Source: a virus
Direction: 5' to 3' (one strand)
Length of the DNA stretch: 64,000 nt
Virus record (IMG/VR): IMGVR_UViG_3300043449_002563
Span: 1-64,000 of that record
The notes under the pieces are model-generated. The model did no database searches and had not been told where the DNA came from. It was given only the letters and a program-made list of their open reading frames with translations. This document shows positions 9,961 through 20,231 of this stretch, piece after piece. The translations under genes and the position numbers were made by a program. Numbering within the stretch: position 1 is the stretch's first letter; the number at the start of each line of letters is the position of its first letter.

Positions 9961-12900
9961 ATGACTGATATATCATTATTTGCATGTGGCGATAACCAAA
10001 ATGGCCAATTGGGTTTAAATGACCGCAATAATAGAAGCACGTTTATTCAGATTGGTGCCGAAGGAGATCATAATTGGAGGCAAGTGCCACAACAAGGAAG
10101 CACAGAATGTGCAACCGTTGCTATTGATGGAAATGGAAATATTTGGACATGGGGAAGAGGTCAATTTGGAACACATGGAAATAATTTTAGTGATGGCGGA
10201 ATTAGTTCGCCTTCTCAGCTAACAACATCTGGAGATTGGGCTTCTTTTTATGCCGCACCTTACACCGTATATGCTTTAAAAAATACTGGTAAATTATGGG
10301 GATGGGGTCGTAATAGTTATGGACAGCTAGGGCAGGATAATTACATAGATTTCAGCAGTCCAATTCAAATTGCAGCCGATAAAAATTGGATTTATATTTT
10401 CGGTGCAGATAAAACTTTTTTTGGCATTGATGATAATGAGGATTTATGGGTATGTGGGCAAACCGGGCCTAATACAGGAATTAGCGGCGGATATATTACA
10501 AGGCCGTCTCCGGTTATGGTTTCTAAAAATCCTGATGAATACTGGTACTCAGTTGTTTCCGACGACATATCATCTGTGGCAATAAAAAAAATATATCAAG
10601 GTGGTACATTTTACTACTATCTTTTTTCCACAGGTCAAAATAATTATGGACAGCTTGGACTAAACAATACCACAGATGTTTCTTCATGGACTATGATAGG
10701 AAGCAGCGGCACTTGGAGAAGTATTTGTGCTGGAGAGAATTATTTTGGCGCTTTTAAAGCGGATAATACAGGTTGGGCTTGGGGAAGAAATGACGTGGGG
10801 CAGCTAGCACAATTTAATTTTAACAATATAAGCAGTCCAGTTCAAATTCTTGCATCTGGGCCTGATAGGTCTTTGGGTATATTTGGAAAAAGTACTTATA
10901 TTACTCTATCGAATCCCGGTTCCCAATTAGCTGGAACAGGAGCCAATGAATCTGGTCAATTAGGTATTAACAATAATATAAATCAAGATTATTATGAGTT
11001 AGTTAATACAACTTTTCTTACCAAACCAAATAAGAAATTAAATCCATCTTCTGGTTTTAGCAAATCTTTTTATGTATTAAATTTTACAATAACCCCAACA
11101 CCGACTCCGCAGCCAACTAGTCTTCCTAGTACTGTAGATTTTGGATGGGGTGATAATGGTACGGGTCGGCTTGGATTAAATAATACTGGTTATTATAGCA
11201 GCCCTGTTGTTGCGGTTGGCAAAAACTGGATTCAATCTCCCACTGGAAATGATGGCACAATGGCGGGAATAGATTCCAACGGAAATATATGGTGTGCTGG
11301 GCTTAACAACAACGGACAAATTGGCGATAACACTGCTATAAACAAAAGTAGTTTTGTACAAATAACGACATCTGGAAACTGGGTATCTGTTTCTGGTAAT
11401 TCTACAAACAAAAATGCATTTATAGCATTGAATTCATCTGGCCAGCTTTGGGGCTGGGGACAAAACGCATACGGATCTTTGGGTGTAGGCGCAAATACAA
11501 ACTTTAGTTCTATGATTCAAGTTCATGCTGATAAAACATGGACTGATTTTTCGATGAGCGGATCTACCTGTCTGGCTCTCGATGATTCCGGCATTCTTTG
11601 GGCTTGGGGTCAAAATAGTTTTGGTATATTTGGAATTAACAATGCCTCACCAGCATCATCTAGTTCGCCAGTACAGGTGTTAGGATCTGCTAGTGAAACG
11701 TGGTTGTCTTTTCAGGTAGCGAGAGATGGCGCTGTTGCTATAAAGCAAAAAAATACGGGTGAAAAATTTATTGCAAGCATTGGCTCAGGTTCTAGTGGTG
11801 CTAATGGAATCGGCAATACATTAAATCAAAGTTCTTGGGTAATGGTTGGTAATTACGAAGATTGGAAATCTTGTTCGGTTGGTTACAATGGTATTTCTAA
11901 AGGCGCACTTACAAATGATGGTAGATTGTATGTTTGGGGTAATAATGGATTTGGAAAATTAGGCAATAATAGCATCCTTGACGTTTCTACACCAATACAG
12001 GTATCTGGTAGTTGGCAGCTTTTCAGAATGGAGTCGTCCTCTACTTTGGCAATTGACAACTATGGAAAAGTTTATTCTTGGGGCAGAAATAATCTTGGGC
12101 AATTAGGAACAAATACAGTTGTAAATTCATCAATTCCAATACAAATATTGGAAGGCAATGTGCCAACTTATTATTCTATTAATGAATTGCAATCAACCAC
12201 TTATGTAGACACTGGGAATCCTGCTAATAAATCTGGTGAACTTTGGGGCATAGGCAGAAATCTGCAGGGACAATTAGGCAATGGTATAAAATTAAATACA
12301 TCGAATTTTATACAATTATCTTCTTTTGCATGGGGAAGCAAGTATCCTATTGCAGCACAAAGATCTGGATACGTATTAGATTCAAGTAATGAATTATGGG
12401 GATGGGGTTATAATGGCGACGGTCAATTCGGAATCGATACCACAATCAGTACTTCTAGTCCAACCCAATTAACTAATTTTCTTTTTTATAAATTCAGTAA
12501 TTTTTCTGCTGGAGCCGCTAATACTTATGGCATAACAAGTAACTTTGAACTTTATGCTACTGGATTTAACTCATTTGGTTATGTTGGTGATGACACTGTT
12601 ATTGCTAAATCTTCTTATGTTCAAATTGCCGGTGCTTGGCAGGAGGTTTGGGTTAGCCGAACAGAGAATGCTGACACTTCGGTATGGGCACGTGACGATG
12701 GAAATAATATTCATTGTTGGGGTCGTAATAATTTTGGACAATTAGGCACAAATAATGTGGTAAGCACATCATCTCCAATACTTATCAGTAGCACACAAGA
12801 TTGGTCATACATTGCGCCCGGATATCAAGTTACTGTTGGTATAAAAACAGATGGTAGTTTGTGGGCGACAGGCCGAAATAATTTCGGTCAATTAGGTTTG

Positions 12901-14541
12901 GGAAATACTGTTAGCACTAGCACTATGACTCAAGTCGGAACATCAAAAGATTGGGCAAGTGTCGAACTATCTAAGTCTAATTTGTTTGCCTTAAAAGTAG
13001 ATGGCAGTTTGTGGGGATGCGGAAGAAACTTGGTTGGATCTCTTGGATTAAATAATACCATTGCTTATTCTTCTTTGGTTCAAATAGGTTCTGATACTGA
13101 TTGGTATTCTGTTTCGGCAGGTGCAAATACCGTTGCTGGCATCAAGCGGGATGGAACCATGTGGGTTTGGGGACAAAATAGCTACGGACAGCTTGATAAT
13201 GGTAATCAATTAAATGTTAGCAGTCCAATTCAAACATCCTTAAATGACAATCTATGGCAAAGTGTTTCTGTTGGCACTGATTTTATACTCGGTTTTAGGT
13301 ATCCGGCTCCTACAGCTTCGCCTTCGCCTACGCCAACACCTAGCGGCACTGAGCCTACGGCAACGCCAACACCTAGTGGCACTGAGCCTACGGCAACACC
13401 TACGGCAACACCTAGTGCAACACCTAGTGCAACACCTAGCGCAACACCTAGTGCAACACCTAGCGCAACACCTAGCGCAACACCTAGCGCTACACCTAGC
13501 GCTACACCAAGTGCTACACCTAGCGCTACACCTAGTCCGACACCTAGTGCAAGTCCTACGCCAACTCCAAGTGGCACAGAGCCAACACCGACAGCAACAT
13601 TACAGCCGACCCCAACGGCTACGTCATTACCAAACCCGACAGCAACTGCAATGCCATCGCCAACGGCTACGGCACCACCAACGCCAACAGCTACCGCATC
13701 GCCAACACCAACTCCTCTGCCAACACCTCCGGGCGGCTATTATTATTACAATTTGTTAGATTGTTCTTTGAGCTATAACAAAGTGGGGCGCAGTAGTAAG
13801 AGCCCATCTCAAATGGCAGCAACTCCTAATTGGTTTGTTGGACCAACTCTTTGCTTTACAATTGTTGGATATGAAGTTGGCCCAGCATATGACTATGATC
13901 TAGATGCCACCACTTCGGCTCCTATTAATGGTTGTGATGCGCCAGTATGCGGCACTCCAGTAATTGATGTTGTTAGCCAAACAGGATTTAATACCAGCAC
14001 CATGCTTCCGAATGCAGATGGTATCGAATACTACAACTTTGGAACATTAGGCAATCTAAGTCTGACATTCCAGAATGTTTCTTGTAAATCACAAGCAGTT
14101 ATGGTTGGATTGTTCAATAATTCTACCGAAACCATGTTGGTTAATGTAAATGGCATCAACATACCTGTATACGCAGGACAAAGCTTGGCGCAAATATTCA
14201 CAATAAAAAGCAATGCACTTGTTACAGTAAATAGCTTGTCTCCAAGCACATTTACCTTCGATACTGTGCGTGGTCAAATTTATGTGGCAAGGCCTTCACA
14301 ATGTGCTTACATTGCGAAGCTTACACCTACCATGAGGGCGGTTGAAGGAGACGAAGGAAGTTTGGACACTTCTGTTGTGAATGGAATAAGCCAGCAAAGA
14401 AATGCCTATATAACCATAGTTGAGAACGGACGTGTAAAAGTTATTGAAACGAAAATAGATGAGAACAATTGTTTCAATACCAACATCCAGCAATTACAGG
14501 ATGTTCTTCCGCTTGAGTGCTCTGACTGTGACGAGTGTTAA
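9961..14541 (+). CDS. Giant fibre-like protein 3: multiple RCC1 propellers, ATPS linker, shared C-module
   Basis: 1526 residues, the largest protein in the window. RCC1-type repeats fill residues 1-375 and 391-1115 (recurring W-G-x-N-x-x-G-Q-L-G and SSPVQI units), enough for about three propellers. A linker of ATPS and T/P repeats occupies about 1116-1257. The C-terminal part (about 1258-1526) shares IDVVSQTGF and [13 protein letters not shown] with protein 1 but ends in a Cys/Asp-rich tail. GGAG precedes the ATG. It meets the glycosyltransferase gene on the other strand tail-to-tail with a 4-bp overlap. Confidence 0.8.
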   Translation: MTDISLFACGDNQNGQLGLNDRNNRSTFIQIGAEGDHNWRQVPQQGSTECATVAIDGNGNIWTWGRGQFGTHGNNFSDGGISSPSQLTTSGDWASFYAAPYTVYALKNTGKLWGWGRNSYGQLGQDNYIDFSSPIQIAADKNWIYIFGADKTFFGIDDNEDLWVCGQTGPNTGISGGYITRPSPVMVSKNPDEYWYSVVSDDISSVAIKKIYQGGTFYYYLFSTGQNNYGQLGLNNTTDVSSWTMIGSSGTWRSICAGENYFGAFKADNTGWAWGRNDVGQLAQFNFNNISSPVQILASGPDRSLGIFGKSTYITLSNPGSQLAGTGANESGQLGINNNINQDYYELVNTTFLTKPNKKLNPSSGFSKSFYVLNFTITPTPTPQPTSLPSTVDFGWGDNGTGRLGLNNTGYYSSPVVAVGKNWIQSPTGNDGTMAGIDSNGNIWCAGLNNNGQIGDNTAINKSSFVQITTSGNWVSVSGNSTNKNAFIALNSSGQLWGWGQNAYGSLGVGANTNFSSMIQVHADKTWTDFSMSGSTCLALDDSGILWAWGQNSFGIFGINNASPASSSSPVQVLGSASETWLSFQVARDGAVAIKQKNTGEKFIASIGSGSSGANGIGNTLNQSSWVMVGNYEDWKSCSVGYNGISKGALTNDGRLYVWGNNGFGKLGNNSILDVSTPIQVSGSWQLFRMESSSTLAIDNYGKVYSWGRNNLGQLGTNTVVNSSIPIQILEGNVPTYYSINELQSTTYVDTGNPANKSGELWGIGRNLQGQLGNGIKLNTSNFIQLSSFAWGSKYPIAAQRSGYVLDSSNELWGWGYNGDGQFGIDTTISTSSPTQLTNFLFYKFSNFSAGAANTYGITSNFELYATGFNSFGYVGDDTVIAKSSYVQIAGAWQEVWVSRTENADTSVWARDDGNNIHCWGRNNFGQLGTNNVVSTSSPILISSTQDWSYIAPGYQVTVGIKTDGSLWATGRNNFGQLGLGNTVSTSTMTQVGTSKDWASVELSKSNLFALKVDGSLWGCGRNLVGSLGLNNTIAYSSLVQIGSDTDWYSVSAGANTVAGIKRDGTMWVWGQNSYGQLDNGNQLNVSSPIQTSLNDNLWQSVSVGTDFILGFRYPAPTASPSPTPTPSGTEPTATPTPSGTEPTATPTATPSATPSATPSATPSATPSATPSATPSATPSATPSATPSATPSPTPSASPTPTPSGTEPTPTATLQPTPTATSLPNPTATAMPSPTATAPPTPTATASPTPTPLPTPPGGYYYYNLLDCSLSYNKVGRSSKSPSQMAATPNWFVGPTLCFTIVGYEVGPAYDYDLDATTSAPINGCDAPVCGTPVIDVVSQTGFNTSTMLPNADGIEYYNFGTLGNLSLTFQNVSCKSQAVMVGLFNNSTETMLVNVNGINIPVYAGQSLAQIFTIKSNALVTVNSLSPSTFTFDTVRGQIYVARPSQCAYIAKLTPTMRAVEGDEGSLDTSVVNGISQQRNAYITIVENGRVKVIETKIDENNCFNTNIQQLQDVLPLECSDCDEC
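13388..13550 (+). repeat. 12-bp tandem repeat coding ATPS
   Basis: About 13 copies of a 12-bp unit (GCA/T-ACA-CCT/A-AGT/C) encoding Ala-Thr-Pro-Ser, differing mainly at third codon positions. The unit is a multiple of three, so slippage or recombination changes only linker length. Confidence 0.85.
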
Positions 14542-15254
14542 AATGTGCCAGTCCAGTGGTGCATTTTAAATTCTTCGTACATGCGTTTTTTTTCTAATTC
14601 GTAATCTATCAAGTCAAACTCTGGTGTTGCTTTAAACACCAGAGTGTCTTTCCATGGGACTTCCCTGTAGGTTTTTGCAAAGCCAGTTTTTTCAATTTGT
14701 TCTCTTAATTTTTGCATGGTGTCCTCGCCGGGACTTGATTCAATTACTTGTCCAGTAAGATTTTTAGTGACTGCGTTCATGTATGTCTGCGGACCCAAAC
14801 CGTAAATGTGGTTCCATCCCATGCGTCTTCTGTGCATGTTTAAATTAGCAGCGTCTAAAAACATAGGATTATTTGGAGCGCACAGCATTAAGTCCTGTGA
14901 AAAATCATGATCAAGATGAGTGGGCAATACACAACGAATGCCATCTGTGACTATTTTTGATAAAGGAATATTGTAAAATCTATCTAAATCTATGTAAAGG
15001 CCGCCTTCAAGGTACATTTTTAGCAGCCGCCATAAGTCTAATTTTTCTACTATGGTTTTTTGTTTTATCAATTCGTAATCAATTTGACTTATGTTTTCTT
15101 TTAAATAAGCGTCAACTTTTTCGTCATTGCTAAAATAAACTTTCCAGTCGGCATTCAATTTGATGAGGTTTTGAAGCCCTTGTTGGATCATAAATGATTT
15201 GCCAGAAAATATTTTATCTGTCTTCCAAGAAATATGTACAATTTTTGGTATCAT
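14538..15254 (-). CDS. Glycosyltransferase with DXD motif (GT32 / Gly_transf_sug type)
   Basis: 238 residues starting [12 protein letters not shown], the typical opening of the DXD sugar-binding glycosyltransferase family, followed by [21 protein letters not shown], which holds the D-x-D nucleotide-sugar/metal site. It probably transfers a sugar from a nucleotide donor to a cell-surface or virion glycan (family knowledge; acceptor unknown). I chose the ATG at 15254, not the TTG 30 nt upstream, because the family starts there and a TATATT box lies 12 to 7 nt before it. Confidence 0.8.
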   Translation of the reverse strand: MIPKIVHISWKTDKIFSGKSFMIQQGLQNLIKLNADWKVYFSNDEKVDAYLKENISQIDYELIKQKTIVEKLDLWRLLKMYLEGGLYIDLDRFYNIPLSKIVTDGIRCVLPTHLDHDFSQDLMLCAPNNPMFLDAANLNMHRRRMGWNHIYGLGPQTYMNAVTKNLTGQVIESSPGEDTMQKLREQIEKTGFAKTYREVPWKDTLVFKATPEFDLIDYELEKKRMYEEFKMHHWTGTF

Positions 15255-15260
15255 GTAATT

Positions 15261-15266
15261 AATATA
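15261..15266 (-). promoter_or_regulatory. -10-like box at leaderless spacing (glycosyltransferase gene)
   Basis: TATATT on the minus strand occupies positions -12 to -7 relative to the ATG at 15254, with no Shine-Dalgarno between. If used, transcription would begin at or next to the start codon. Confidence 0.4.
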
Positions 15267-15350
15267 GTTTAAATTTTTGCGCAATGCTATTTTGATTAAA
15301 ATGATTATTTGTTTGGATTAATACGTCTTTCAATTGAATTGTTGTTCGGT

Positions 15351-15356
15351 TAGAAT
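15351..15356 (+). promoter_or_regulatory. -10-like box at leaderless spacing (helicase gene)
   Basis: TAGAAT lies at -12 to -7 relative to the helicase ATG; the nucleotides between (TCTTTT) contain no Shine-Dalgarno. No good -35 is visible. Confidence 0.4.
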
Positions 15357-15362
15357 TCTTTT

Positions 15363-16868
15363 ATGGACCTAACCGATGAACAGAAATCAATTGTCTCGCA
15401 GTTGTCTAAGACAGAAGAAAATTCTGTCAAATACAATTGGGATGAAAATTTTCAACGCAGAATTATTGGAATGGCGCTCACGGATGGGCAATTCCTTTTA
15501 CAAGCTATTAGTCTAATTAAACCAGAATATTTTAACAACGAATGCCATTTTCTTACATGCAAAAAGCTTTTTGAATATTTTGAAACTTACAAAAATATTC
15601 CAGAGAAATTTGTAATTCAGGATCTTATCAACAAAGATATTGCTACAAAAGACGACCCTGTAAAGATTTATTTCAGCGCAGAGTTAGAGTCTATTTACGA
15701 AGCTTTTGTACCAACAGCAAATTCGAGAGATATTTTATTAGATAAAGTCTTGAAATTTGCAAGAATTCAAGAACTCAAGATTGCTATGAGCATAAGTACT
15801 AAGGAATTGAAGGAAAAACCAGAAGACCAAGAGGTTTGGGAAAAAGCCGAAGAAAGAATTAAAAAGGCTTTATCAACTAACAAAACAGTTGATTCTGGTT
15901 ATGATTTTTTGGTAGATAGGGAGAAATTTTATCAAGAACTCAGTGTAGCCACTAGTGGTGTAGAAAAGTTTAGTCCCGGACTACACATGATTGACAGCCT
16001 TGTGAAAAGTGGCTGGCAGAGGGGAGAACTGCACGCATATATGGCCCTTACTGGGCAAGGTAAATCATTAGCCCTTTCAAAAGTAGCAGTCGAAAATCTC
16101 AAACGACACAAGAAGGTAGTATTTATAAGCTTGGAATTAGCTTGGGTTACAGTATGCCAGAGATTTGTTGGACAATTTGCACAGGTTGATATTAACGAAA
16201 TTCTTCAACAAAAACATAATGTTGAGGAAGTATTTGAAGAATATCTTAAGGATTTGCAAGACAAAAACCTTTTTAATGTTAAACAATATGCTCTCGGTAG
16301 TCCTACTGTCATGGATATCAGGGCGTATTTGACTAACTTAAAATCCAAAGGTTTTAACTTTGATGTCGTAATTGTGGACTATGCCGGCGAAGTTAAACAA
16401 TACTCCGGTGTTAAAACCTACGAATCCCAAGCCATGATTATGCGTGACTTAAAGTGTCTTGCTCAGGAAGAGAATTGCGTAGTAGTTACCGCTATGCAAA
16501 GCAATAAAGAAGGCACAAGGCTAGGGGAAGCTGAAAGTTTAAATTTGGGCAATATTGCAGCTAGTTTTGATCAAGCACAAAAATTAGATAGTATATGGTC
16601 AATTACTAGAAGTCCAGATGAGGTCAACGCAGGGCTTGGTAGAGTTACCGGCATCAAGGTGAGAAACGGTCAGACAGGATCTGTTTTTCCCGTAAGATTC
16701 AATAGAAACACCTTGGACATCAACTGTATAACAGATAGCGAATACAAAACAGTCATGCAGGAGTACAGAGAACGCATGGCCGGTGCTGTTGAAGAAATCA
16801 ACATGGACAACAGAAACAATCGCAGGACTAGAGTAGAAAGGAATGCGGTAGAAGACGATGAAGAATGA
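15363..16868 (+). CDS. dnaB: Replicative DNA helicase, DnaB family
   Basis: 501 residues. The N-terminal half matches the DnaB N-domain (short helices, about 30-175). The RecA-like C-domain has Walker A LTGQGKS (about 228-234), an LELAW segment, and Walker B FDVVIVDY (about 333-340); a C-terminal region after ITRSPDE completes the motor. It would unwind DNA 5' to 3' as a hexameric ring at the phage fork. The next gene overlaps its end by 11 bp, so the two are co-translated. No Shine-Dalgarno; see the -10-like box. Confidence 0.92.
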   Translation: MDLTDEQKSIVSQLSKTEENSVKYNWDENFQRRIIGMALTDGQFLLQAISLIKPEYFNNECHFLTCKKLFEYFETYKNIPEKFVIQDLINKDIATKDDPVKIYFSAELESIYEAFVPTANSRDILLDKVLKFARIQELKIAMSISTKELKEKPEDQEVWEKAEERIKKALSTNKTVDSGYDFLVDREKFYQELSVATSGVEKFSPGLHMIDSLVKSGWQRGELHAYMALTGQGKSLALSKVAVENLKRHKKVVFISLELAWVTVCQRFVGQFAQVDINEILQQKHNVEEVFEEYLKDLQDKNLFNVKQYALGSPTVMDIRAYLTNLKSKGFNFDVVIVDYAGEVKQYSGVKTYESQAMIMRDLKCLAQEENCVVVTAMQSNKEGTRLGEAESLNLGNIAASFDQAQKLDSIWSITRSPDEVNAGLGRVTGIKVRNGQTGSVFPVRFNRNTLDINCITDSEYKTVMQEYRERMAGAVEEINMDNRNNRRTRVERNAVEDDEE

Positions 16869-17292
16869 GATTATAATTGATGCAGAAATTTGGGAAATAG
16901 ACTCTGAAAATTTAAAATTTTCAGATGCTACATTAAACTCATTTTTCGAAAAGGTAAGTGGCATAATTGACTATGTTGGTGCCGGATTGGCTAAGGCTAA
17001 TATGTGGCACACCATGATGGAACATTCATACAAACAGAAGTACATTCAAAAGTACAAGGAATTCAAGGAGCAGGGCAAAAGTGATAAAACAGCCGAGCTT
17101 AGTGCTGAAGGCGATGAAGAAGTTTCAGCTATTAAGCTGAAAGCAATTCAGGCCAAGTATCACAAGGACTTGCTTTACAGCCATCTGCAAGCATTAAATT
17201 CTGCCAGAGAAGATGCTCATAATCGTGGGCACATGCTGCGCAAAGAAATGGCTAAACTTAATATGGACATCATGTCTCCTTCAGAGTTTTAA
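16858..17292 (+). CDS. Unknown helical protein next to helicase
   Basis: Not recognised. 144 residues, mostly predicted helix, with a Lys/Glu-rich coiled-coil-like centre and a His/Met-rich C-terminal helix (HNRGHMLRKEM). It overlaps the helicase stop by 11 bp and precedes the sigma factor, so a role in replication, such as helicase loading or accessory function, is possible but only inferred from position. Confidence 0.7.
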   Translation: MKNEIIIDAEIWEIDSENLKFSDATLNSFFEKVSGIIDYVGAGLAKANMWHTMMEHSYKQKYIQKYKEFKEQGKSDKTAELSAEGDEEVSAIKLKAIQAKYHKDLLYSHLQALNSAREDAHNRGHMLRKEMAKLNMDIMSPSEF

Positions 17293-17303
17293 GGGATTTG
17301 CAC

Positions 17304-18143
17304 ATGAAGATTGTTGTGGCAAATGTCGATTATAATCGTCTCCGCAGGTCAAATGATCTGGCATGGAAATGGTTTGACCGCACTAAACTTCACAAGAATA
17401 AATACATTAATTGGGTGCTTAATCTTAAGAAGAACCCACAGGAGTTCAAGGATACATTATCGCCGTCCATGAAGAGTGCATTTAGTAAAGATTTAAAAGA
17501 ATTATTTTACGCTGCCGAAATAGAAGATGCTCTTGTTTCTCAATATGTTCCTTTGGTACATCACATTCTCAAAAAGGTTTCATACAGACAAACTCACGAA
17601 GATGAATTATTATCCATTGGTTTTATTGCTATAAGGAATGCCGTCTGGCAATACAGAAATGTAGGGGTTAAATGCGGATTCACAACGTATTGTCATAGTT
17701 CTGTGTATATGCGAATAACTGGGGAAATTAGCAAGCTTAAAACCATATTTCGTCGTAGGGCCAAAAAATGTACTATGACCCTATATTCAGATATCAATAA
17801 TGATATAAAGTTTAATGACATAGCTGTCTGTTCAGATGAAGACCGAAACTCTGAAACAGCGGAAATTTTAAATAAAACTATCGAATTGATGAATTTGAAA
17901 AGTGAAGAAAAGTATTTGTTTAATTTATTGATTAATCGTGCTGGGGCGATAAGGGGACAAGAAGTATGGTACCAGCCGTATTTAAATAATTGTAAAAAAA
18001 GCTTTCCTAATGGAAAACTAACCAAAGAGGCTGTGCGTCTCAGGGTTTTAAAGTTGCAAAAGAATTTCTGGATCAATTGGCATATTGCTCAAGGACTTGA
18101 TGTTCCTGTAATGCCAAAACCCAAAATGGCAGTTGCCATATAA
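17304..18143 (+). CDS. RNA polymerase sigma-70 family factor
   Basis: 279 residues. Region 2 is clear at about 75-145: LVHHILKKV, EDELLSIGFIAIRNAVWQY and GFTTYCHSSVYMRITGEISK, matching the core-binding and -10-recognition helices. The C-terminal third (about 190-270) looks like a region-4-type helix-turn-helix but is divergent. It should redirect host RNA polymerase to phage promoters. I use the ATG at 17304 with AAGGGA seven bases upstream, rather than the in-frame TTG at 17298. Confidence 0.88.
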   Translation: MKIVVANVDYNRLRRSNDLAWKWFDRTKLHKNKYINWVLNLKKNPQEFKDTLSPSMKSAFSKDLKELFYAAEIEDALVSQYVPLVHHILKKVSYRQTHEDELLSIGFIAIRNAVWQYRNVGVKCGFTTYCHSSVYMRITGEISKLKTIFRRRAKKCTMTLYSDINNDIKFNDIAVCSDEDRNSETAEILNKTIELMNLKSEEKYLFNLLINRAGAIRGQEVWYQPYLNNCKKSFPNGKLTKEAVRLRVLKLQKNFWINWHIAQGLDVPVMPKPKMAVAI

Positions 18144-18154
18144 TAATATATGGC
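18135..18154. repeat. 20-bp perfect palindrome at sigma gene end
   Basis: GCCATATA-ATAA-TATATGGC, an 8-bp inverted repeat with a 4-nt spacer, covering the sigma stop codon and a TATAAT box. It could be an operator for the downstream genes or an RNA hairpin; the short AT-rich stem makes it a poor terminator. Confidence 0.5.
18139..18144 (+). promoter_or_regulatory. -10-like TATAAT before small ORF
   Basis: Consensus TATAAT at -11 to -6 relative to the ATG at 18150, embedded in the palindrome; no Shine-Dalgarno is present. Confidence 0.4.
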
Positions 18155-18257
18155 ATATGAATATCAAACAATCATAACCGTACCCGACACGGACACGAAT
18201 TACAGTAAGCCTATAGAGGTTAACAACCTACCTAGGGGTATTACTTTTTCGTTTTGA
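18150..18257 (+). CDS. Small 35-aa ORF between sigma factor and dCMP deaminase
   Basis: Begins MAYEYQTIITVPDTD and ends PRGITFSF. It fills the only sizeable gap between two certain genes, has a balanced amino-acid composition, and has a TATAAT box at leaderless spacing. No Shine-Dalgarno and no recognised family, so it stays tentative. Confidence 0.4.
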   Translation: MAYEYQTIITVPDTDTNYSKPIEVNNLPRGITFSF

Positions 18258-18269
18258 TGAGGGTTAAAA

Positions 18270-18854
18270 ATGGTTAGTGATAAATTTATAAAAAAGTATC
18301 TTAGGCTAGCTAAATTTATAGCCGAAGACCAAAATCCGTGCTACTCTAGGCACGTTGGTGCTGTTATTGTTGATCCAGTAATCAACAAGGTGGTTGGTAC
18401 TGGCTACAATGGACCTCCTAAAAGTGTGCCGCATTGTGATAGCAAGGAGCACTTGGAGAATGTTGTATGGCCGCAACTGTCTCAATTTGAAAGAGATTTT
18501 ATAGAATTAAAACCTATAACACGTGAAGAGTTTTGTGAAAAATGGGCAGGCTGCAAAGTATGTCCAAGAAAGTTAATAAAGGCGGAAGCTGGCAAAAGAC
18601 TTGAGCTTTGCTCATGCGCTCATGCCGAGGCTAATGCAATTGTTAATGCCAGTCAAAATCTTACTGGTTGTTTCATATTTTGTTGGTGTCCTTTGCCATG
18701 TGTTGAGTGTACCAAATTGATCATAAATGCCGGAATTACAAGGGTTTACTGTTATAAAGAAGCCGTTGATTATTCGGTAGGCAGCCGATTTTTGTTTAAA
18801 GAGGCTTGCGTGACAATTGAGGAAGTCGAAAAGAATTTTATTGACACGGACTAA
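18270..18854 (+). CDS. Deoxycytidylate (dCMP) deaminase
   Basis: 194 residues of the zinc cytidine/dCMP deaminase family. It has the HAEANAI motif (catalytic Glu, zinc His, about 117) and the PCVEC zinc motif (about 142), plus the family's GAVIVD and TGYNGPP segments. The extra Cys residues CKVCPRK and CSCAHAE suggest the second, structural zinc of T4-type enzymes. It makes dUMP from dCMP, feeding the ThyX encoded downstream. GAGG precedes the ATG. Confidence 0.93.
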   Translation: MVSDKFIKKYLRLAKFIAEDQNPCYSRHVGAVIVDPVINKVVGTGYNGPPKSVPHCDSKEHLENVVWPQLSQFERDFIELKPITREEFCEKWAGCKVCPRKLIKAEAGKRLELCSCAHAEANAIVNASQNLTGCFIFCWCPLPCVECTKLIINAGITRVYCYKEAVDYSVGSRFLFKEACVTIEEVEKNFIDTD

Positions 18855-18862
18855 TTTAAATT

Positions 18863-19621
18863 ATGGGATACGAAGTTTCATTTTCCTATTATGAAAAATT
18901 GAAAGAATCCTTCGATTACGATAGGGAAAATTTACTCAATTTTAAAAAGGTTTATGGCAAAGCTACTGAGGATTATCCTTTAGAAAAGCTGTGTCAGGCC
19001 TTAATGCAGCAGCTTGCACGTCGTGACATACTTATTGTCGATTGGGAAATTTACGAGTTTGTACGCAAGAAGGTTACTTCACGGCTAACCAAATCTGATT
19101 TAATCATCAAGAATAAAAAATTTAGTCTCAAAAATAATGTTGTGGAAAGTCTTGATGATTACGAAGAAGAAGATACTGCGTTATGTTGTCCTGTACAAAA
19201 ACCAGCACCACCGCCAGTAAGCAGTTCTCCTGCTGTAATCCACTCTGCGCCAGCAGTAAATATAGCTGCGCCTAATCGTCCGATTAACTTGGCTGCTCCT
19301 GTGAGACAGTCAGATAAGATAGTGAAATACATGCAGTTTTTGCCAAGTAAAATGTTGCGTCCTATTGGCAAATTTACAATAGAAAAAACGTATCCAGTGT
19401 TTAGAGAATCTTTAAGTAACACTGGCATAGGCATGATGATTGAAACTCAAGACGATGCGGGCCAAAGAGTTACCGTTCCTGATGAACATTTTGTGCCAGC
19501 TCAAACAAGCTTGTTGGGCGAAGAAGAAGCAAGGTTTAGTCAGACCAGTAATAATTTTGTCAGCGATAAAAATTTAAACTGGAATGGTGTGATTAAAGAC
19601 TCAGTGCCTGCGATCAGGTGA
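18863..19621 (+). CDS. Unknown protein with Pro/Ala linker
   Basis: Not recognised. 252 residues: a helical N-domain (1-100), a Pro/Ala/Ser-rich linker (about 113-150) and a C-domain with a beta-rich centre and a Gln/Asn-rich tail. It lies 8 bp after the dCMP deaminase in the replication/nucleotide block. No clear Shine-Dalgarno. Confidence 0.65.
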   Translation: MGYEVSFSYYEKLKESFDYDRENLLNFKKVYGKATEDYPLEKLCQALMQQLARRDILIVDWEIYEFVRKKVTSRLTKSDLIIKNKKFSLKNNVVESLDDYEEEDTALCCPVQKPAPPPVSSSPAVIHSAPAVNIAAPNRPINLAAPVRQSDKIVKYMQFLPSKMLRPIGKFTIEKTYPVFRESLSNTGIGMMIETQDDAGQRVTVPDEHFVPAQTSLLGEEEARFSQTSNNFVSDKNLNWNGVIKDSVPAIR

Positions 19622-19659
19622 GCAAGATAACAAGAAACAGTTGTTTCAAGGAGTAAAAC

Positions 19660-20142
19660 ATGTCAATTAGAAGAAGCGCCAAACACGTGGCGAAAAAGAG
19701 AGAAAGACAAAAGGAAGTCAAAAAGGCTTTGATTGAAAAAAGACTTAATGATCGCAAGCAAAAGCGTTTAGATTGGGAAAGAGAAAAGGCTTTTGAAAGA
19801 GAATTTAACGAGAAAAATAAGATTGGTTTGAGTCAGCAAGAGGTTAATGAAAAACTTGCGCACAATATGGAATTGTTGACTGCGTTAGAGAATGAATTAA
19901 TTGAGGAAGAAAAGAATAGATCCACTGGAGAAACAAGCGAAAAAGCTCTGGCGCAGTTACAAGCAATTGAAGAATTTGGAAAAATTCAGGGCGACATAAT
20001 TGCCTTGGAACAGGAAAAAGCAAATCTTATCAAAGAAGAAAAATTTACTCCTGAAAAAGCAGAAGAACATGCAGCTAAACTTGACGAACTAAATAAAAAA
20101 GTTGACCTACTGCAAAAGGTAAGAGAACAGAACGCTTTGTAA
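19660..20142 (+). CDS. Unknown highly charged coiled-coil protein
   Basis: Not recognised. 160 residues dominated by Lys, Arg, Glu and Gln with heptad-like Leu/Ile spacing through most of the length, so probably one long alpha-helical coiled coil with a basic N-terminus (SIRRSAKHVAKKRERQKE). AAGGAG precedes the ATG and a terminator follows. It could be a scaffold or DNA-associated protein, but nothing decides this. Confidence 0.65.
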   Translation: MSIRRSAKHVAKKRERQKEVKKALIEKRLNDRKQKRLDWEREKAFEREFNEKNKIGLSQQEVNEKLAHNMELLTALENELIEEEKNRSTGETSEKALAQLQAIEEFGKIQGDIIALEQEKANLIKEEKFTPEKAEEHAAKLDELNKKVDLLQKVREQNAL

Positions 20143-20174
20143 TTTGTCTAGAAATTGCAGTGCTCTTAAAATGA

Positions 20175-20210
20175 CTTGTAAGGTTCGAAAGCCTTACAAG
20201 TTTCTTTTTT
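20175..20210 (+). terminator. Rho-independent terminator
   Basis: CTTGTAAGG / CCTTACAAG stem with an 8-nt loop, then TTTCTTTTTT. It separates the coiled-coil gene from the ssDNA-binding gene. Confidence 0.85.
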
Positions 20211-20231
20211 ACATTTAACCACGAGGATAAC

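Noticed and set aside
13230-13759. Open frames on both strands over the ATPS tract
   Set aside because: Shadow frames created by the 12-bp tandem repeat.
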